Part shown: piece after piece, positions 34,536 to 44,386 of the stretch
Layout: every line of letters begins with the position of its first letter
Position numbering within the stretch: position 1 is the stretch's first letter
DNA from: Ancylobacter sp. SL191
Lineage (GTDB): Bacteria > Pseudomonadota > Alphaproteobacteria > Rhizobiales > Xanthobacteraceae
NCBI RefSeq assembly: GCF_026625645.1
Contig: NZ_CP113056.1
Span: forward strand, 3,261,001-3,325,000
Reading direction: 5' to 3'
Length of the DNA stretch: 64,000 bases
The notes under the pieces: model-generated
Told to the model about the DNA's origin: nothing
The model's database searches: none
The model's input: only the letters and a program-made list of their open reading frames with translations
Made by a program: the position numbers and the translations under genes

Positions 34536-34871
34536 ATGATGAAGGAGCGCAACGCCAAATACCGGATCGGGCAGATCGTGCGCCACCGGCATTACCCGTT
34601 CCGCGGCGTCGTCTTCGACGTCGATCCCGAATTCACCAACACTGATGAATGGTGGGATTCCATCCCCGAGAACATCCGCCCCTCGACCAAGGACCAGCCC
34701 TTCTACCACCTGCTGGCGGAAAACGCCGAGACGGAATACGTCGCCTATGTCTCGGAGCAGAATCTTGAGCTCGACACATCCGGCGAGCCGGTGCGCCACC
34801 CGCAGGTGCGCGAGATGCTGGCCGCCGATGGCGATGGCGGCTGGCGGGTGCGCAGCGAGCGGCTCCAGTAG
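34536..34871 (+). CDS. hspQ: Heat shock protein HspQ
   Basis: This 111-residue protein contains KYRIGQIVRHRHYPFRGVVF, DVDPEFTNTDEWWDSIPENI and QPFYHLLAENAETEYVAYVS, the conserved sequence of HspQ (hemimethylated-DNA-binding YccV-like). In other bacteria it modulates Lon protease specificity; alphaproteobacterial members are longer at the C-terminus as here. Two adjacent Met codons give the start. A hairpin follows between it and ialB. Confidence 0.92.
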   Translation: MMKERNAKYRIGQIVRHRHYPFRGVVFDVDPEFTNTDEWWDSIPENIRPSTKDQPFYHLLAENAETEYVAYVSEQNLELDTSGEPVRHPQVREMLAADGDGGWRVRSERLQ

Positions 34872-34912
34872 CCCGTTTACGTATCTTCAGCGCGGCAAGG
34901 GCTGAAAACGAA

Positions 34913-34936
34913 AACGCCCGGCCGAAGCCGGGCGTT
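34913..34936 (-). terminator. Intrinsic terminator of the ialB-like gene
   Basis: AACGCCCGGC (34913-34922), loop CGAA, GCCGGGCGTT (34927-34936); leftward it is followed by TTTTCGTTTTC. It ends transcription of the ialB-like gene and may also stop hspQ. Confidence 0.85.
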
Positions 34937-34959
34937 CGATCAATGGGCTCCGCCGAGGC

Positions 34960-35724
34960 TCACTGGGCCGGCTGGCCGTTCTTCAGCTTCTCGGCGCCGA
35001 GCTTCTCGAGACCGGCCTTGGTCTGCTGCTCGCGGGCGTCGGCTTCGGCCTTGATCGCGTCCTGGCGGGCCTTGACCTGATCCTGGATCTTCTTGACCTG
35101 GTCCTCGAACACCTTCTGGTCCGTCTCCGGGCCGTCATAGACCTTGGCGAAGTCGCCAAGGCCGATCGGGTAGGAGATCACGCGACCAACCGCGTTGGCG
35201 ACGCTGATGGTGAGGCCCGGCGACTTCTTCATGCGGTCGATGAAGGCCTGGTCGATCTGGATGTCGCCGCGGCAGGACTGCGGGTCGCACATGACGAAGG
35301 TGCCAAGAACCGGCTGCTCATTGGCCAGCGCCACGCGGAAGCCGTTGCGCAGCAGAACGCCCATCTGGGTCGGGAACATCACGAAGAACGCCTTGCGCGG
35401 GTCATCCTTGATGTCGAGCAGCCCGAAGCGCACCAGCACCGGGCCGGTGTCGCTGATGATGGTCTGCTCCAGCGTGCAGACCTGCTTCTTGAGGTTCGGA
35501 TCATCACCGCAGCGCTTGACCCACGGAATCGGGATCGCGGGGATCTGCGCCTGTTGACCCTGCTGGGGCTGGGCCGGAGCCGCCTGCTGCGGCTGCGCGG
35601 CGGGGGCCGCAGCGGGCTTCTGGGCAGGCTTGGCGGGCTGGGTCTGCGCAAAGGCGGTGCTGGTCAGCGCCAGCACCATGGCGGCGCCGGCGACCTGGCG
35701 CGCGAGAGTCGAGCGGTTGATCAT
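34960..35724 (-). CDS. Invasion-associated locus B (IalB) family periplasmic protein
   Basis: This 254-residue protein is read from the ATG at 35724. A signal peptide ends STAFAQ. An Ala/Pro/Gln-rich linker (about 26-65) precedes the IalB domain with WVKRCGDDPNLKKQVCTLEQ, PRKAFFVMFPTQMGVLLRNG and FVMCDPQSCRGDIQIDQAF, containing the two conserved Cys pairs. The C-terminal 40 residues are Lys/Glu/Gln-rich helix. The family was first named in Bartonella, but most members belong to free-living alphaproteobacteria and have unknown periplasmic function. Confidence 0.88.
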   Translation of the reverse strand: MINRSTLARQVAGAAMVLALTSTAFAQTQPAKPAQKPAAAPAAQPQQAAPAQPQQGQQAQIPAIPIPWVKRCGDDPNLKKQVCTLEQTIISDTGPVLVRFGLLDIKDDPRKAFFVMFPTQMGVLLRNGFRVALANEQPVLGTFVMCDPQSCRGDIQIDQAFIDRMKKSPGLTISVANAVGRVISYPIGLGDFAKVYDGPETDQKVFEDQVKKIQDQVKARQDAIKAEADAREQQTKAGLEKLGAEKLKNGQPAQ

Positions 35725-35911
35725 ATCGAATTCCTGTCGTTCGGCCCGCGGTGACATGCGGTTGTCGGACGCCTCTGCGCCATCTCGGGAACGTGGGCTG
35801 TCTCAAGCCCAATTGAGGCGACAGAGTGACCCTCTGGCAGTTGAATGTCATGGATCGTGCTAGACATTCTCGTGTGAGCGCGAGTCGAATCTGTGGCCAG
35901 GGAACGGAAGC

Positions 35912-37738
35912 GTGACCGATATCGCCCGCCGCGCGTTCCTGCGCAATGCCGTAGTTGTCGGTAGCGGCCTCCTCTGCGCACGCTTCTCCCCCGCGCAGGC
36001 GCAGAACCCGGCTTCCGCGAGCCAGCACGGCATCGCCATGCATGGCGAACCGGCCTATCCGGACGGCTTCGCCCATTACGCCAGCGTCAACCCTGACGCC
36101 CCCAAAGGTGGGCGGCTGACGCAGGGTGCCGTGGGCAGTTTCGACAGCCTCAATCCCTTCATCGTGCGCGGCACGGCACCGCCCTTCATCCGCTGGAACA
36201 TCGTTGAGAGCCTGATGGCCCGCTCGCCGGACGAGGCCTTCACCTGCTACGGGCTGCTCGCCCGCAACGTGGAGACCGACGAGGCCCGCAGCTATGTCGC
36301 CTTCGAGATCGACCCGCGCGCCCGCTTTTCCGACGGCGCGCCGGTGACGGCGGAAGACGTGCTGTTCTCGTTCAACCTGTTGCGCGTGAAGGGCCGGCCC
36401 AACCACCGGACGTTCTACGGCAAGGTGGCGAAGGCGGAGATCACCGGTCCGCGTGCCATCCGCTTCACCTTCGGGGCGGTGGATCGCGAGTTGCCGCTGA
36501 TCATGGCGCTCATGCCGGTTCTGGCGCGTCATGCCGTGGACGAGGCGAGCTTCGATCAGACCAGCTTCACCGCGCCGCTCGGCAGCGGTCCCTACACGGT
36601 GACGCAGGTTCGTCCCGGCGAGAGCGTGATCCTCACCCGGCGCGACGACTATTGGGGCCGCGACCTCCCGGTGAACCGCGGCAACTACAATGTCGACACG
36701 CTGCGCTACGATTTCTACCGCGACGTGAACAGCCAGTTCGAGGCGTTCAAGCGCGGGCTCTCCGACATACGCTTCGAGACCGATCCCGGCCGCTGGAAGA
36801 CCGGCTACGACATTCCCGCCGTGCGCGACGGGCGCATCGTGCAGGAGGAGATCGAGACGGGCATGCCGAAGCCCTACTCGGCGCTGATCTTCAACATACG
36901 CCGACCTTTCTTCGCGGATGCGCGGGTCCGCGAAGCGATGGTCGAGCTGTTCGATTTCGAGTGGGCGAACGCCAATCTCTATTTCGGCGTCTACCGGCGC
37001 AATGGCAGCTTCTACGACGGCTCGGAGCTGTCGGCGCGCGGACGGCCGGCGGATGCACGCGAGCGGGAACTGCTCTCCCACTATCCCGACGCCGTCCTGC
37101 CCGCCGTGATGGACGGCACCTGGCAGCCGCCGACATCGGACGGTTCAGGCCGAGACCGGGCCCGTCTCAAACGCGCGCTGGAGCTATTCGCCAGCGCCGG
37201 CTGGGAGCTGAAAGGCGGCAAGCTGACCGCCACGGACGGCCGGGCCTTCGCGCCGGAGCTGCTGGTCGGCACCAAGGACCAGGAGCGGCTCGCCCTCGCC
37301 TACCAGAACATGCTGAAACGCGCGGGAGTGACGCTGAACATCCGCCTCGTCGACAATGTGCAGTTCGAGGCTCGCAAGCAGACCTATGACTACGACATGG
37401 TGCCCTATATCTGGGACCAGTCTCTCTCGCCCGGCAATGAGCAGGCGTTCTATTTCGGCTCGGCGGCGGCGGATGTGCCGGGCACGCGCAACTTCATGGG
37501 GCTGAAGAGTCCGGCGGCGGACGCGATGATCGCGGCGCTGCTCGCCGCCCGCGCGCGGCCCGACTTCGTCTCCGCTGTGCGGGCGCTGGATCGCGTGCTG
37601 ATCTCCGCCCGCTTTTCGGTGCCGCTGTTCTACACGCCGGGCCAATGGGTGGCGCGCTGGACGGCGATCCAGCGGCCGGAACGCGTGGCGCTCGCCGGCA
37701 CGCTGGCCGAGAGCTGGTGGCGAGAGCCCGGCCGTTGA
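35912..37738 (+). CDS. Family 5 extracellular solute-binding protein, YejA-like
   Basis: This 608-residue protein starts MTDIARRAFLRNAVVVGSG, a twin-arginine signal ending AQAQ. DAPKGGRLTQGAVGSFDSLN, then FSDGAPVTAEDVLFSFNLLR, DVNSQFEAFKRGLSDIRFE and YDYDMVPYIWDQSLSPGNE are family-5 (oligopeptide/YejA) features. It should bind a peptide or related ligand in the periplasm and pass it to a Yej-type ABC importer. No permease or ATPase gene follows, so it is an orphan here. It is divergent from the ialB-like gene. Confidence 0.9.
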   Translation: MTDIARRAFLRNAVVVGSGLLCARFSPAQAQNPASASQHGIAMHGEPAYPDGFAHYASVNPDAPKGGRLTQGAVGSFDSLNPFIVRGTAPPFIRWNIVESLMARSPDEAFTCYGLLARNVETDEARSYVAFEIDPRARFSDGAPVTAEDVLFSFNLLRVKGRPNHRTFYGKVAKAEITGPRAIRFTFGAVDRELPLIMALMPVLARHAVDEASFDQTSFTAPLGSGPYTVTQVRPGESVILTRRDDYWGRDLPVNRGNYNVDTLRYDFYRDVNSQFEAFKRGLSDIRFETDPGRWKTGYDIPAVRDGRIVQEEIETGMPKPYSALIFNIRRPFFADARVREAMVELFDFEWANANLYFGVYRRNGSFYDGSELSARGRPADARERELLSHYPDAVLPAVMDGTWQPPTSDGSGRDRARLKRALELFASAGWELKGGKLTATDGRAFAPELLVGTKDQERLALAYQNMLKRAGVTLNIRLVDNVQFEARKQTYDYDMVPYIWDQSLSPGNEQAFYFGSAAADVPGTRNFMGLKSPAADAMIAALLAARARPDFVSAVRALDRVLISARFSVPLFYTPGQWVARWTAIQRPERVALAGTLAESWWREPGR

Positions 37739-37907
37739 CGCTGCCCGCGCTGCGCCGGTTTCGTTGACGTTGTTGCAAACAAGCGCTGGACAGTCCGCCG
37801 AGAAAAGGTTCCTTAGGGGCGGGTCGTCCGACCCTGCGGACCTCGCCCCGGCGGTGCCGGGGTGCCCCGCGGGGCGATGCGGCTAAGCTGATCTCGGAGT
37901 TCTCTCG

Positions 37908-38255
37908 ATGCGTTACGCCCTTGGTCTGGCGGCTGGCGGCCTGGCTCTGGCCCTGTCCGCCCTCAGTGCGGTTCCCGCCGGCGCCCAGTCGTCGATCACC
38001 GTGCATCCCCAGCCGAATGCGGGGAGTAACGACCCGGTCAATCTCGAGATCAAGATCAAGCCGCTCAACAACCCGAATTATCTCGACTACGGTCCGTTGC
38101 CCGACAATCCGGGCGCCGACCACAGCCAGGACTACATGAACCAGGCCGGCGGCAATTCGCCGGACTTCGCCGGTCCGGGCTCGGATGTCGACGCCGATGT
38201 GCTGCCCGACAGCGACGGCGCCTATGACGGGCCGATTTCCGGCACGCCTTTCTGA
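37908..38255 (+). CDS. Small secreted acidic protein, unknown
   Basis: This 115-residue protein has a clear signal peptide (YALGLAAGGLALALSALSAV, cleaved after AGAQ). The mature part is acidic and rich in Asp, Pro, Gly and Asn: NYLDYGPLPDNPGADHSQDY, then GPGSDVDADVLPDSDGAYD. No Cys, no repeat register, probably unstructured; the Asp groups could bind calcium. No family was recognised. It is convergent with mfd. Confidence 0.6.
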   Translation: MRYALGLAAGGLALALSALSAVPAGAQSSITVHPQPNAGSNDPVNLEIKIKPLNNPNYLDYGPLPDNPGADHSQDYMNQAGGNSPDFAGPGSDVDADVLPDSDGAYDGPISGTPF

Positions 38256-38285
38256 CGCAGCCGGTTGATCGGCCCACACGTGGCG

Positions 38286-38302
38286 GGCGGCCTCAGGCCG
38301 CC
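38286..38302. terminator. Hairpin at the mfd stop codon
   Basis: GGCGGCC (38286-38292), TCA, GGCCGCC (38296-38302): a 7-bp stem containing the mfd stop, between convergent genes. Confidence 0.45.
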
Positions 38303-41300
38303 TTGGCCCCTTGCTCGGCGATCTTCGCCAGTTCTTTCAGAATGCCGGCCGTGCCCTTGAGGCGCGCATTGGCGTTCGGCCAATCCTCCGAGAACACCAC
38401 CTTGCCGTCCGGCCGCATCTTCGCGACCACATGGGGCTTGCCGACATAGGTGATGAAGCCGGCCGGGTTCGGGAAGCGCCCGTCCCGGAAGGTGAGCACC
38501 GCGCCGCGCGGTCCGGCATCGACCTTCTCCACATTGGCGCGGCGGCAGAACGCCTTGATGCTGACCAGCTTGAGCAGTTGCTCGACCTCCTCGGGTAGCG
38601 ACCCGAAGCGGTCCACCAGCTCGGCGCCCATCGCCTCGATCTCCTGATCGTTCTCCATATCCGCGAGCCGCCGGTACAGCGACAGGCGCACATGAAGGTC
38701 CGCCACATAGTCCTCGGGGATGAGGACCGGCGTGCCGATGGAGATCTGCGGCGACCATTTGTCGGCCGTCGGCGCGGTGATGCCGGCCTTGAGGTTGGCG
38801 ATCGCCTCCTCCAGCATCTCCTGATAGAGCTCGTAGCCGACTTCCTTGATATGGCCGGACTGCTCGTCGCCCAAGAGGTTGCCGGCGCCGCGAATGTCGA
38901 GGTCGTGGCTGGCGAGCTGGAAGCCGGCGCCCAGCGTATCGAGCGACTGAAGCACTTTGAGGCGACGCTCGGCCTGCGTCGTCAGCGCCTTCTCCGTCGG
39001 CAGGGTGAAGATGGCATAGGCGCGCGTCTTCGAGCGGCCGACGCGCCCGCGCAGCTGGTAGAGCTGGGCGAGGCCGAACATGTCAGCGCGATGGATGATG
39101 AGCGTGTTGGCGGTCGGGATGTCCAGCCCGGATTCCACGATGGTGGTGGAGAGCAGCACGTCGAACTGCCCGTCATAGAAGGCGGACATGATCTCTTCGA
39201 GCTGCGTCGCCGCCATCTGGCCATGGGCGACCGCGACACGCACCTCCGGCACGCTCTTGTCAAGGAAGTCCTTGACCTCGCCTAGATCCTCGATGCGGGG
39301 GCAGACATAGAAGCTCTGGCCGCCGCGATAGCGCTCACGTAGCAGGGCCTCGCGCACGATCAACGGATCGAACGGCGTGACGAAGCTGCGCACAGCGAGG
39401 CGGTCGACCGGCGGCGAGGCGATGATGGAGAGCTCGCGCACCCCGGTCATGGCGAGCTGCAGCGTGCGCGGGATCGGCGTCGCGGTGAGCGTCAGCACAT
39501 GCACCTCGGCACGGAGCTGCTTCATCTTCTCCTTATGGCCGACGCCGAAATGCTGCTCCTCGTCGATGATGACGAGGCCGAGATCCTTGAAGCTGATGGC
39601 CTTGCCGAGCAGCGCGTGGGTGCCGACGACAATGTCGACCGTGCCGTCCGCCAGACCCTTCTTGGTCTCGCTCATCTCCTTGCCGGTGACGAGGCGCGAG
39701 GCCTGACGCACCACGATGGGCAGGCCCTTGAACCGCTCGGAGAAGGTCTTGAAGTGCTGGCGCGCCAGCAGCGTGGTCGGCACGACAACGGCGACCTGCT
39801 TGCCGTTCAGCGCGACGGCAAAGGCGGCGCGCAGCGCCACCTCGGTCTTGCCGAAGCCGACATCGCCGCAGACCAGCCGGTCCATCGGATGGCCGGAGCC
39901 GAGATCGTCGAACACCGCGTCGATCGCGGCTTCCTGGTCCTCGGTCTCCTCATAGGGGAAGCGGGCGCGGAACTCGTCATAGATGCCGGCCGCCGGCACG
40001 AGACGCGGCGCTTCGTGGAGCTGGCGCTGCGCGGCGATCTTGATGAGCTCGGCCGCCATCTCGCGGATGCGGCTCTTCATCCGCGCCTTGCGCGCCTGCC
40101 AGCCACCACCGCCCAGCCGGTCGAGCTGCGCCTCGGTATCTTCCGAGCCGTAGCGCGAGAGGAGTTCGAGATTCTCCACCGGCAGGAAGAGCTTGGAGCC
40201 CTCCGCATAGTGGATTTCGAGGCAGTCATGGGGCGCGCCCATGGCCTCGATGGTCTTCAACCCGATGAAGCGGCCAATGCCGTGATCGACATGCACGACG
40301 AGGTCGCCGGCGGTGAGCGAGGTCAGCTCGGCGATGATGTCCTGCGCGCGGCGCGCCTTGCGCTTGGGGCGCACGAGCCGGTCGCCGAGAATGTCCTGCT
40401 CGCCGATGACGACCAGTTGGTCGGTCTCGAAGCCGCTCTCGATGCCGAGCACCGCGAGCCCGATGGTGCCCTTGGGCAGCGCCTCGGCGGCGTCGCGCGT
40501 GCCGACGGTCTGGGTGCCCTTGAGCCCGTGATCGGCCAGCACCGTGGCCAGCCGGTCGCGCGAGCCGTCCGACCAGGCGGCGAGGATGGTGCGCTTCGTC
40601 TTGGCCTGCTCGCGCAGATAACTCACCGCGACGTCGAAAAGCTGCGCCTCCGGGTCGGCACGCTCGGCGGCGAAGGACCGCACGGGGTGACCGTCAAGGT
40701 CGAGCACGTTCTTGGCCGGCGGCAGCGCGAAGGCGGACAGCGCTACCTTGGACGCGACAGCGTTGCGCTGCTCCCATTCGGTGGCGGTGAGATACAGCCG
40801 ATCGGGCGGCAGCGGCTTATAGGGCGTGCCGGTGCTGTGCTCCATGCCGTGGCGGCGGGCGTCGTAATAATCGGCGATCTGGTCGAGCCGCGAGGCGGCG
40901 GCCTCCCCGCCCTGCGCTTCCATCACGATCGGCGCGTCGGGCGCGTAGTCGAACAGCGTGTCGAGCCCGTCATGGAACAGTGGCAGCCAGTGCTCCATGC
41001 CGGCATAGCGCCGGCCCTCGCTGACATGCTCATAGAGCTGGTCGCCGCGCTGGGCGGCGCCGAACTGCTGCACATAGGCCATGCGGAAGCGCTTCATCGT
41101 CTCCGTGGTGAGCTGAAGTTCGCTCATCGGCACGAGATCGAGCGAGCGCAGCTGCATCGCTGTGCGCTGCGTCTCGGGGTCGAAGGAGCGGATCGACTCC
41201 AGCGTGTCGCCAAAGAAATCGAGCCGTACCGGCGCCGGCAGGCCCGGCGGGTAGAGATCGACGATGCCTCCACGCACGGCATATTCGCCGGTGTCGCGCA

Positions 41301-41817
41301 CGGTGGAGGTCCGCAGGAAGCCGTTCACCTCGGCCCAACCGACCACATCGTCCATCGACAGCGCATTGCCCGGCGCCGCCGAGAAGGACTGAGTCGCCAC
41401 CAGGGCGCGCTTCGGCACGCGCTGGAGCGCGGCGTTGACCGTGGTGAGCACGATGGTGCCGGCTTCGCGCCCCTTCACCCGCGCGAGGCGCGCGAGCGTG
41501 GTCATGCGCCGCGCGATGATCGCGCCATTGGGCGAGGCGCGGTCATAGGGCAGGCAGTCCCAGGCCGGGAAGGGCAGCACCTCGATGCCCGGCGCGAAGA
41601 ATCCGAGCGCCCGCTCCAGCTCCGCCATGCGCTCCGTGTCGCGGCAGATCACCAGAAGCGTCGGCCAGGGCGCCTCCTCCTGCGCGGCGAGCGCGCGAGC
41701 GAGATCGGCGACGACCAGCCCCTCCATGCCGTTCGGCACATTGGCGAGGGTCAGCGTCTTTCCCGGCGCGAGCTGGGAACTGAGCGTGGCAAGCGGCGAG
41801 CGAAGCGGGGTCTTCAT
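38293..41817 (-). CDS. mfd: Transcription-repair coupling factor Mfd
   Basis: This 1174-residue protein removes RNA polymerase stalled at lesions and recruits UvrA. The order is the UvrB-like N-terminal region, the RNAP-interacting domain (LTAGDLVVHVDHGIGRFIGL), the RecG-like SF2 translocase with Walker A GDVGFGKTE (about 651-659) and IIDEEQHFG, the TRG-like motif, and the C-terminal UvrA-binding regulatory domain. Length is standard. The start overlaps the sdhE stop (ATGA at 41814-41817). Confidence 0.97.
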   Translation of the reverse strand: MKTPLRSPLATLSSQLAPGKTLTLANVPNGMEGLVVADLARALAAQEEAPWPTLLVICRDTERMAELERALGFFAPGIEVLPFPAWDCLPYDRASPNGAIIARRMTTLARLARVKGREAGTIVLTTVNAALQRVPKRALVATQSFSAAPGNALSMDDVVGWAEVNGFLRTSTVRDTGEYAVRGGIVDLYPPGLPAPVRLDFFGDTLESIRSFDPETQRTAMQLRSLDLVPMSELQLTTETMKRFRMAYVQQFGAAQRGDQLYEHVSEGRRYAGMEHWLPLFHDGLDTLFDYAPDAPIVMEAQGGEAAASRLDQIADYYDARRHGMEHSTGTPYKPLPPDRLYLTATEWEQRNAVASKVALSAFALPPAKNVLDLDGHPVRSFAAERADPEAQLFDVAVSYLREQAKTKRTILAAWSDGSRDRLATVLADHGLKGTQTVGTRDAAEALPKGTIGLAVLGIESGFETDQLVVIGEQDILGDRLVRPKRKARRAQDIIAELTSLTAGDLVVHVDHGIGRFIGLKTIEAMGAPHDCLEIHYAEGSKLFLPVENLELLSRYGSEDTEAQLDRLGGGGWQARKARMKSRIREMAAELIKIAAQRQLHEAPRLVPAAGIYDEFRARFPYEETEDQEAAIDAVFDDLGSGHPMDRLVCGDVGFGKTEVALRAAFAVALNGKQVAVVVPTTLLARQHFKTFSERFKGLPIVVRQASRLVTGKEMSETKKGLADGTVDIVVGTHALLGKAISFKDLGLVIIDEEQHFGVGHKEKMKQLRAEVHVLTLTATPIPRTLQLAMTGVRELSIIASPPVDRLAVRSFVTPFDPLIVREALLRERYRGGQSFYVCPRIEDLGEVKDFLDKSVPEVRVAVAHGQMAATQLEEIMSAFYDGQFDVLLSTTIVESGLDIPTANTLIIHRADMFGLAQLYQLRGRVGRSKTRAYAIFTLPTEKALTTQAERRLKVLQSLDTLGAGFQLASHDLDIRGAGNLLGDEQSGHIKEVGYELYQEMLEEAIANLKAGITAPTADKWSPQISIGTPVLIPEDYVADLHVRLSLYRRLADMENDQEIEAMGAELVDRFGSLPEEVEQLLKLVSIKAFCRRANVEKVDAGPRGAVLTFRDGRFPNPAGFITYVGKPHVVAKMRPDGKVVFSEDWPNANARLKGTAGILKELAKIAEQGAKAA

Positions 41818-42110
41818 AGGCTGGGAACGCCCTCACCCGACAGGTGAAACTGCCGGAAGCGGTGGAAGATGGGGGTGTCATAGGCCGGGTCCGGCACGCC
41901 GGAATTGATCCAGCCGAAGAGGTCGGGATCCTCGACCTCGATCAGTTCCTCGAAGGCGGCAACCTCCTCCTCGCTCATCACGCCGATCATGGCGTCGGCG
42001 AAGCGGCCCATGAGCAGGTCCATCTCGCGCGTGCCGCGATGCCAGGAACGGTAGAGGATGCGGCGGCGGCGGGCATCGAGGCCGGCGCTCGAACGGGTGG
42101 TTCCGGTCAT
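41814..42110 (-). CDS. sdhE: FAD assembly factor SdhE
   Basis: This 98-residue protein contains RRRILYRSWHRGTREMDLLM, with the RGxxE motif (HRGTRE) needed for covalent FAD attachment to succinate dehydrogenase, and EEVAAFEELIEVEDPDLFGW. It overlaps mfd by four bases and lies divergent from recG with a 183-base promoter region between. The sdhE-mfd/recG arrangement is usual in this bacterial order. Confidence 0.95.
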   Translation of the reverse strand: MTGTTRSSAGLDARRRRILYRSWHRGTREMDLLMGRFADAMIGVMSEEEVAAFEELIEVEDPDLFGWINSGVPDPAYDTPIFHRFRQFHLSGEGVPSL

Positions 42111-42293
42111 GGGGGCGATTGCTCCAGAGGCTTCTGTCCGAGGGCGCAGCCGCGGAAGGCGGTGTCTTTAGCGCGCCACGCGGTCGCTGTCAGGTAGACC
42201 TTGCGATTGGGTGGTCAAGATGCGGCGCATGGCGGTGGGCGGGCGTGGTGATCGGATTGCGCGGGCGGGCCGCTTCGTCCACCTTCCGGCATC

Positions 42294-44378
42294 ATGCTGC
42301 GGCCCGACATCCTCAACTCCTATTTCGCGCCGATCACCGGCCTGCCGGGCATCGGACCGAAGCTCGCCAAGCCGTTCAATCGGCTGTTGGGACGACCTGA
42401 AGGTGCGCGGGTGCTCGACCTGCTGCTTCACCTGCCGGCCTCCACCATTGACCGCCGCGCCCGCCCCACCCTGCGCGAGGTGGTGCCGGACACGGTGGTG
42501 ACGGTCGAGGTGCATGTCGACCGTCATGTGCCGACGCCGCGCGGCTCGCGGGCGCCCTATCGCGTCTACGCCCATGACGAGACCGGTGATCTCGTGCTGG
42601 CCTTCTTCAAGGCCGACCGGAGCTGGATGGAGCGCCTGCTGCCCGTCGGCGAGACGCGGTGGGTGTCGGGGACCATCAGCCTCTACGACGGCATCCCGCA
42701 AATGGTTCACCCGGACCGGGTGCTGGATGCGGCGGGGCTGGCCAAGCTGCCCCCCATCGAACCGGTCTATCCGCTGGTCGAGGGGCTCGGGCACGGCCAT
42801 GTGCGCCGGGCCGTCGATGCCGCACTCGGCCAGACCGGGGATCTGCCGGAATGGCAGGCGGGAACGCCGGCGCTGGGTTTCCATGAAGCCCTGCGCCGGG
42901 TTCACCAGCCCGCGGACACCGAAGACGCGCAGCCCCTCGGCGCCGCTTGGCAACGGCTCGCCTATGATGAATTGCTGGCCGGCCAGATCGCCCTCGCGCT
43001 GGTGCGGGCACGCACCGTCAAGCAGGCCGGCCGGCCGAGCATCGGCGATGGGCGGCTGACGGGGCGGATCGAGGCCGCCCTGCCCTTCGCCCTCACCGGC
43101 TCGCAGCGCGAGGCGCTCGTCGCCATCCGCGCCGATCTCGCCTCGCAGGACCGGATGCTGCGCCTGCTGCAGGGCGATGTCGGCTCCGGCAAGACGGTCG
43201 TCGCGCTGCTCGCCGCCGCGACGGTGGTGGAGGCCGGCCGGCAGGCGGCGATCATGGCGCCTACCGAAATTCTCGCCCGCCAGCACATGAAGACCATCGC
43301 CCCGCTCGCCGAGAAAGCCGGGCTGCGGGTCGCCTTGCTGACGGGCCGCGAGAAGGGCAAGGCGCGCGAGGCACTGCTCGTGGCGCTGGCGAGCGGGGAG
43401 ATCGACCTCGTTATCGGCACCCACGCACTGTTTCAGGAGGGCGTCGCCTTTCGCGACCTCGGCCTTGCCATTGTCGACGAGCAGCACCGTTTCGGCGTCC
43501 ACCAGCGGCTTGCCCTCGCCTCCAAGGGCGACGCCGTCGACGTGCTGGTGATGACGGCGACCCCTATTCCGCGCACGCTTGTTCTCACCTATTTCGGCGA
43601 TATGGCGTCGAGCGAGCTGCGGGAGAAGCCGGCCGGGCGCAAGCCGATCGACACCCGCGCCATCCCTTCCGACCGGATCGACGAGATCGTCGCACGCCTC
43701 GGCACGGCGCTGGCGCAGGGACGGCGGGCCTACTGGATCTGTCCGCTGGTCGAGGAATCGGAGAATTCCGATCTCGCTGCCGCCGAGGCGCGCTTTGCCG
43801 AGCTTCAGGCGCATTTCGGCGCCCGCGTCGGTCTCGTCCACGGCAAGATGAAAGGGGCGGAGAAGGATGCCGCCATGGCCGCCTTCGCTGCGGGTGAGAC
43901 TCAGCTTCTCGTCGCAACCACTGTCGTCGAGGTGGGCGTCGACGTGCCGGAAGCCTCGATCATCGTCATCGAGCACGCGGAGCGTTTCGGCCTCGCGCAG
44001 CTTCACCAGTTGCGCGGGCGGGTCGGGCGTGGCGATGCCGCATCTGTCTGCTTGCTGCTCTACCGCCGCCCGCTCGGCGAAGTCGCGCATCAGCGGCTCG
44101 AGGCGCTGCGCTCCTCCGAGGACGGGTTCTTCCTGGCGGAGGAGGATCTGCGGCTGCGTGGCGAGGGCGACGTGCTCGGCACGCGGCAGAGCGGCTTTCC
44201 CGGCTTCCGCCTTGCCCGGCTGGACGTTCACGGTGCGCTGCTGGATCGCGCGCGGGCCGAGGCGGCAGAGATCGTTGAGAATGATTCCGATCTTTCCAGC
44301 CCGCGTGGAGTGGCCCTGCGGCTTTTGCTACATATCTTTGAAAGGGATGTAGCCGTGAAGCTCCTGAGCGCCGGCTGA
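42294..44378 (+). CDS. recG: ATP-dependent DNA helicase RecG
   Basis: This 694-residue protein remodels stalled forks and branched recombination structures. The N-terminal wedge/OB domain starts YFAPITGLPGIGPKLAKPF. The helicase part has Walker A GDVGSGKT (294-301), IVDEQHRFG (DEQH box), TATPIPRTL and the TRG-like region QLHQLRGRVGRGD. Length matches RecG. It is divergent from sdhE-mfd. Confidence 0.97.
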   Translation: MLRPDILNSYFAPITGLPGIGPKLAKPFNRLLGRPEGARVLDLLLHLPASTIDRRARPTLREVVPDTVVTVEVHVDRHVPTPRGSRAPYRVYAHDETGDLVLAFFKADRSWMERLLPVGETRWVSGTISLYDGIPQMVHPDRVLDAAGLAKLPPIEPVYPLVEGLGHGHVRRAVDAALGQTGDLPEWQAGTPALGFHEALRRVHQPADTEDAQPLGAAWQRLAYDELLAGQIALALVRARTVKQAGRPSIGDGRLTGRIEAALPFALTGSQREALVAIRADLASQDRMLRLLQGDVGSGKTVVALLAAATVVEAGRQAAIMAPTEILARQHMKTIAPLAEKAGLRVALLTGREKGKAREALLVALASGEIDLVIGTHALFQEGVAFRDLGLAIVDEQHRFGVHQRLALASKGDAVDVLVMTATPIPRTLVLTYFGDMASSELREKPAGRKPIDTRAIPSDRIDEIVARLGTALAQGRRAYWICPLVEESENSDLAAAEARFAELQAHFGARVGLVHGKMKGAEKDAAMAAFAAGETQLLVATTVVEVGVDVPEASIIVIEHAERFGLAQLHQLRGRVGRGDAASVCLLLYRRPLGEVAHQRLEALRSSEDGFFLAEEDLRLRGEGDVLGTRQSGFPGFRLARLDVHGALLDRARAEAAEIVENDSDLSSPRGVALRLLLHIFERDVAVKLLSAG

Positions 44379-44386
44379 GTTATTGT

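Noticed and set aside
39499..41847. 782-residue plus-strand ORF
   Set aside because: Antisense shadow of mfd.
42168..44231. 687-residue minus-strand ORF
   Set aside because: Antisense shadow of recG.
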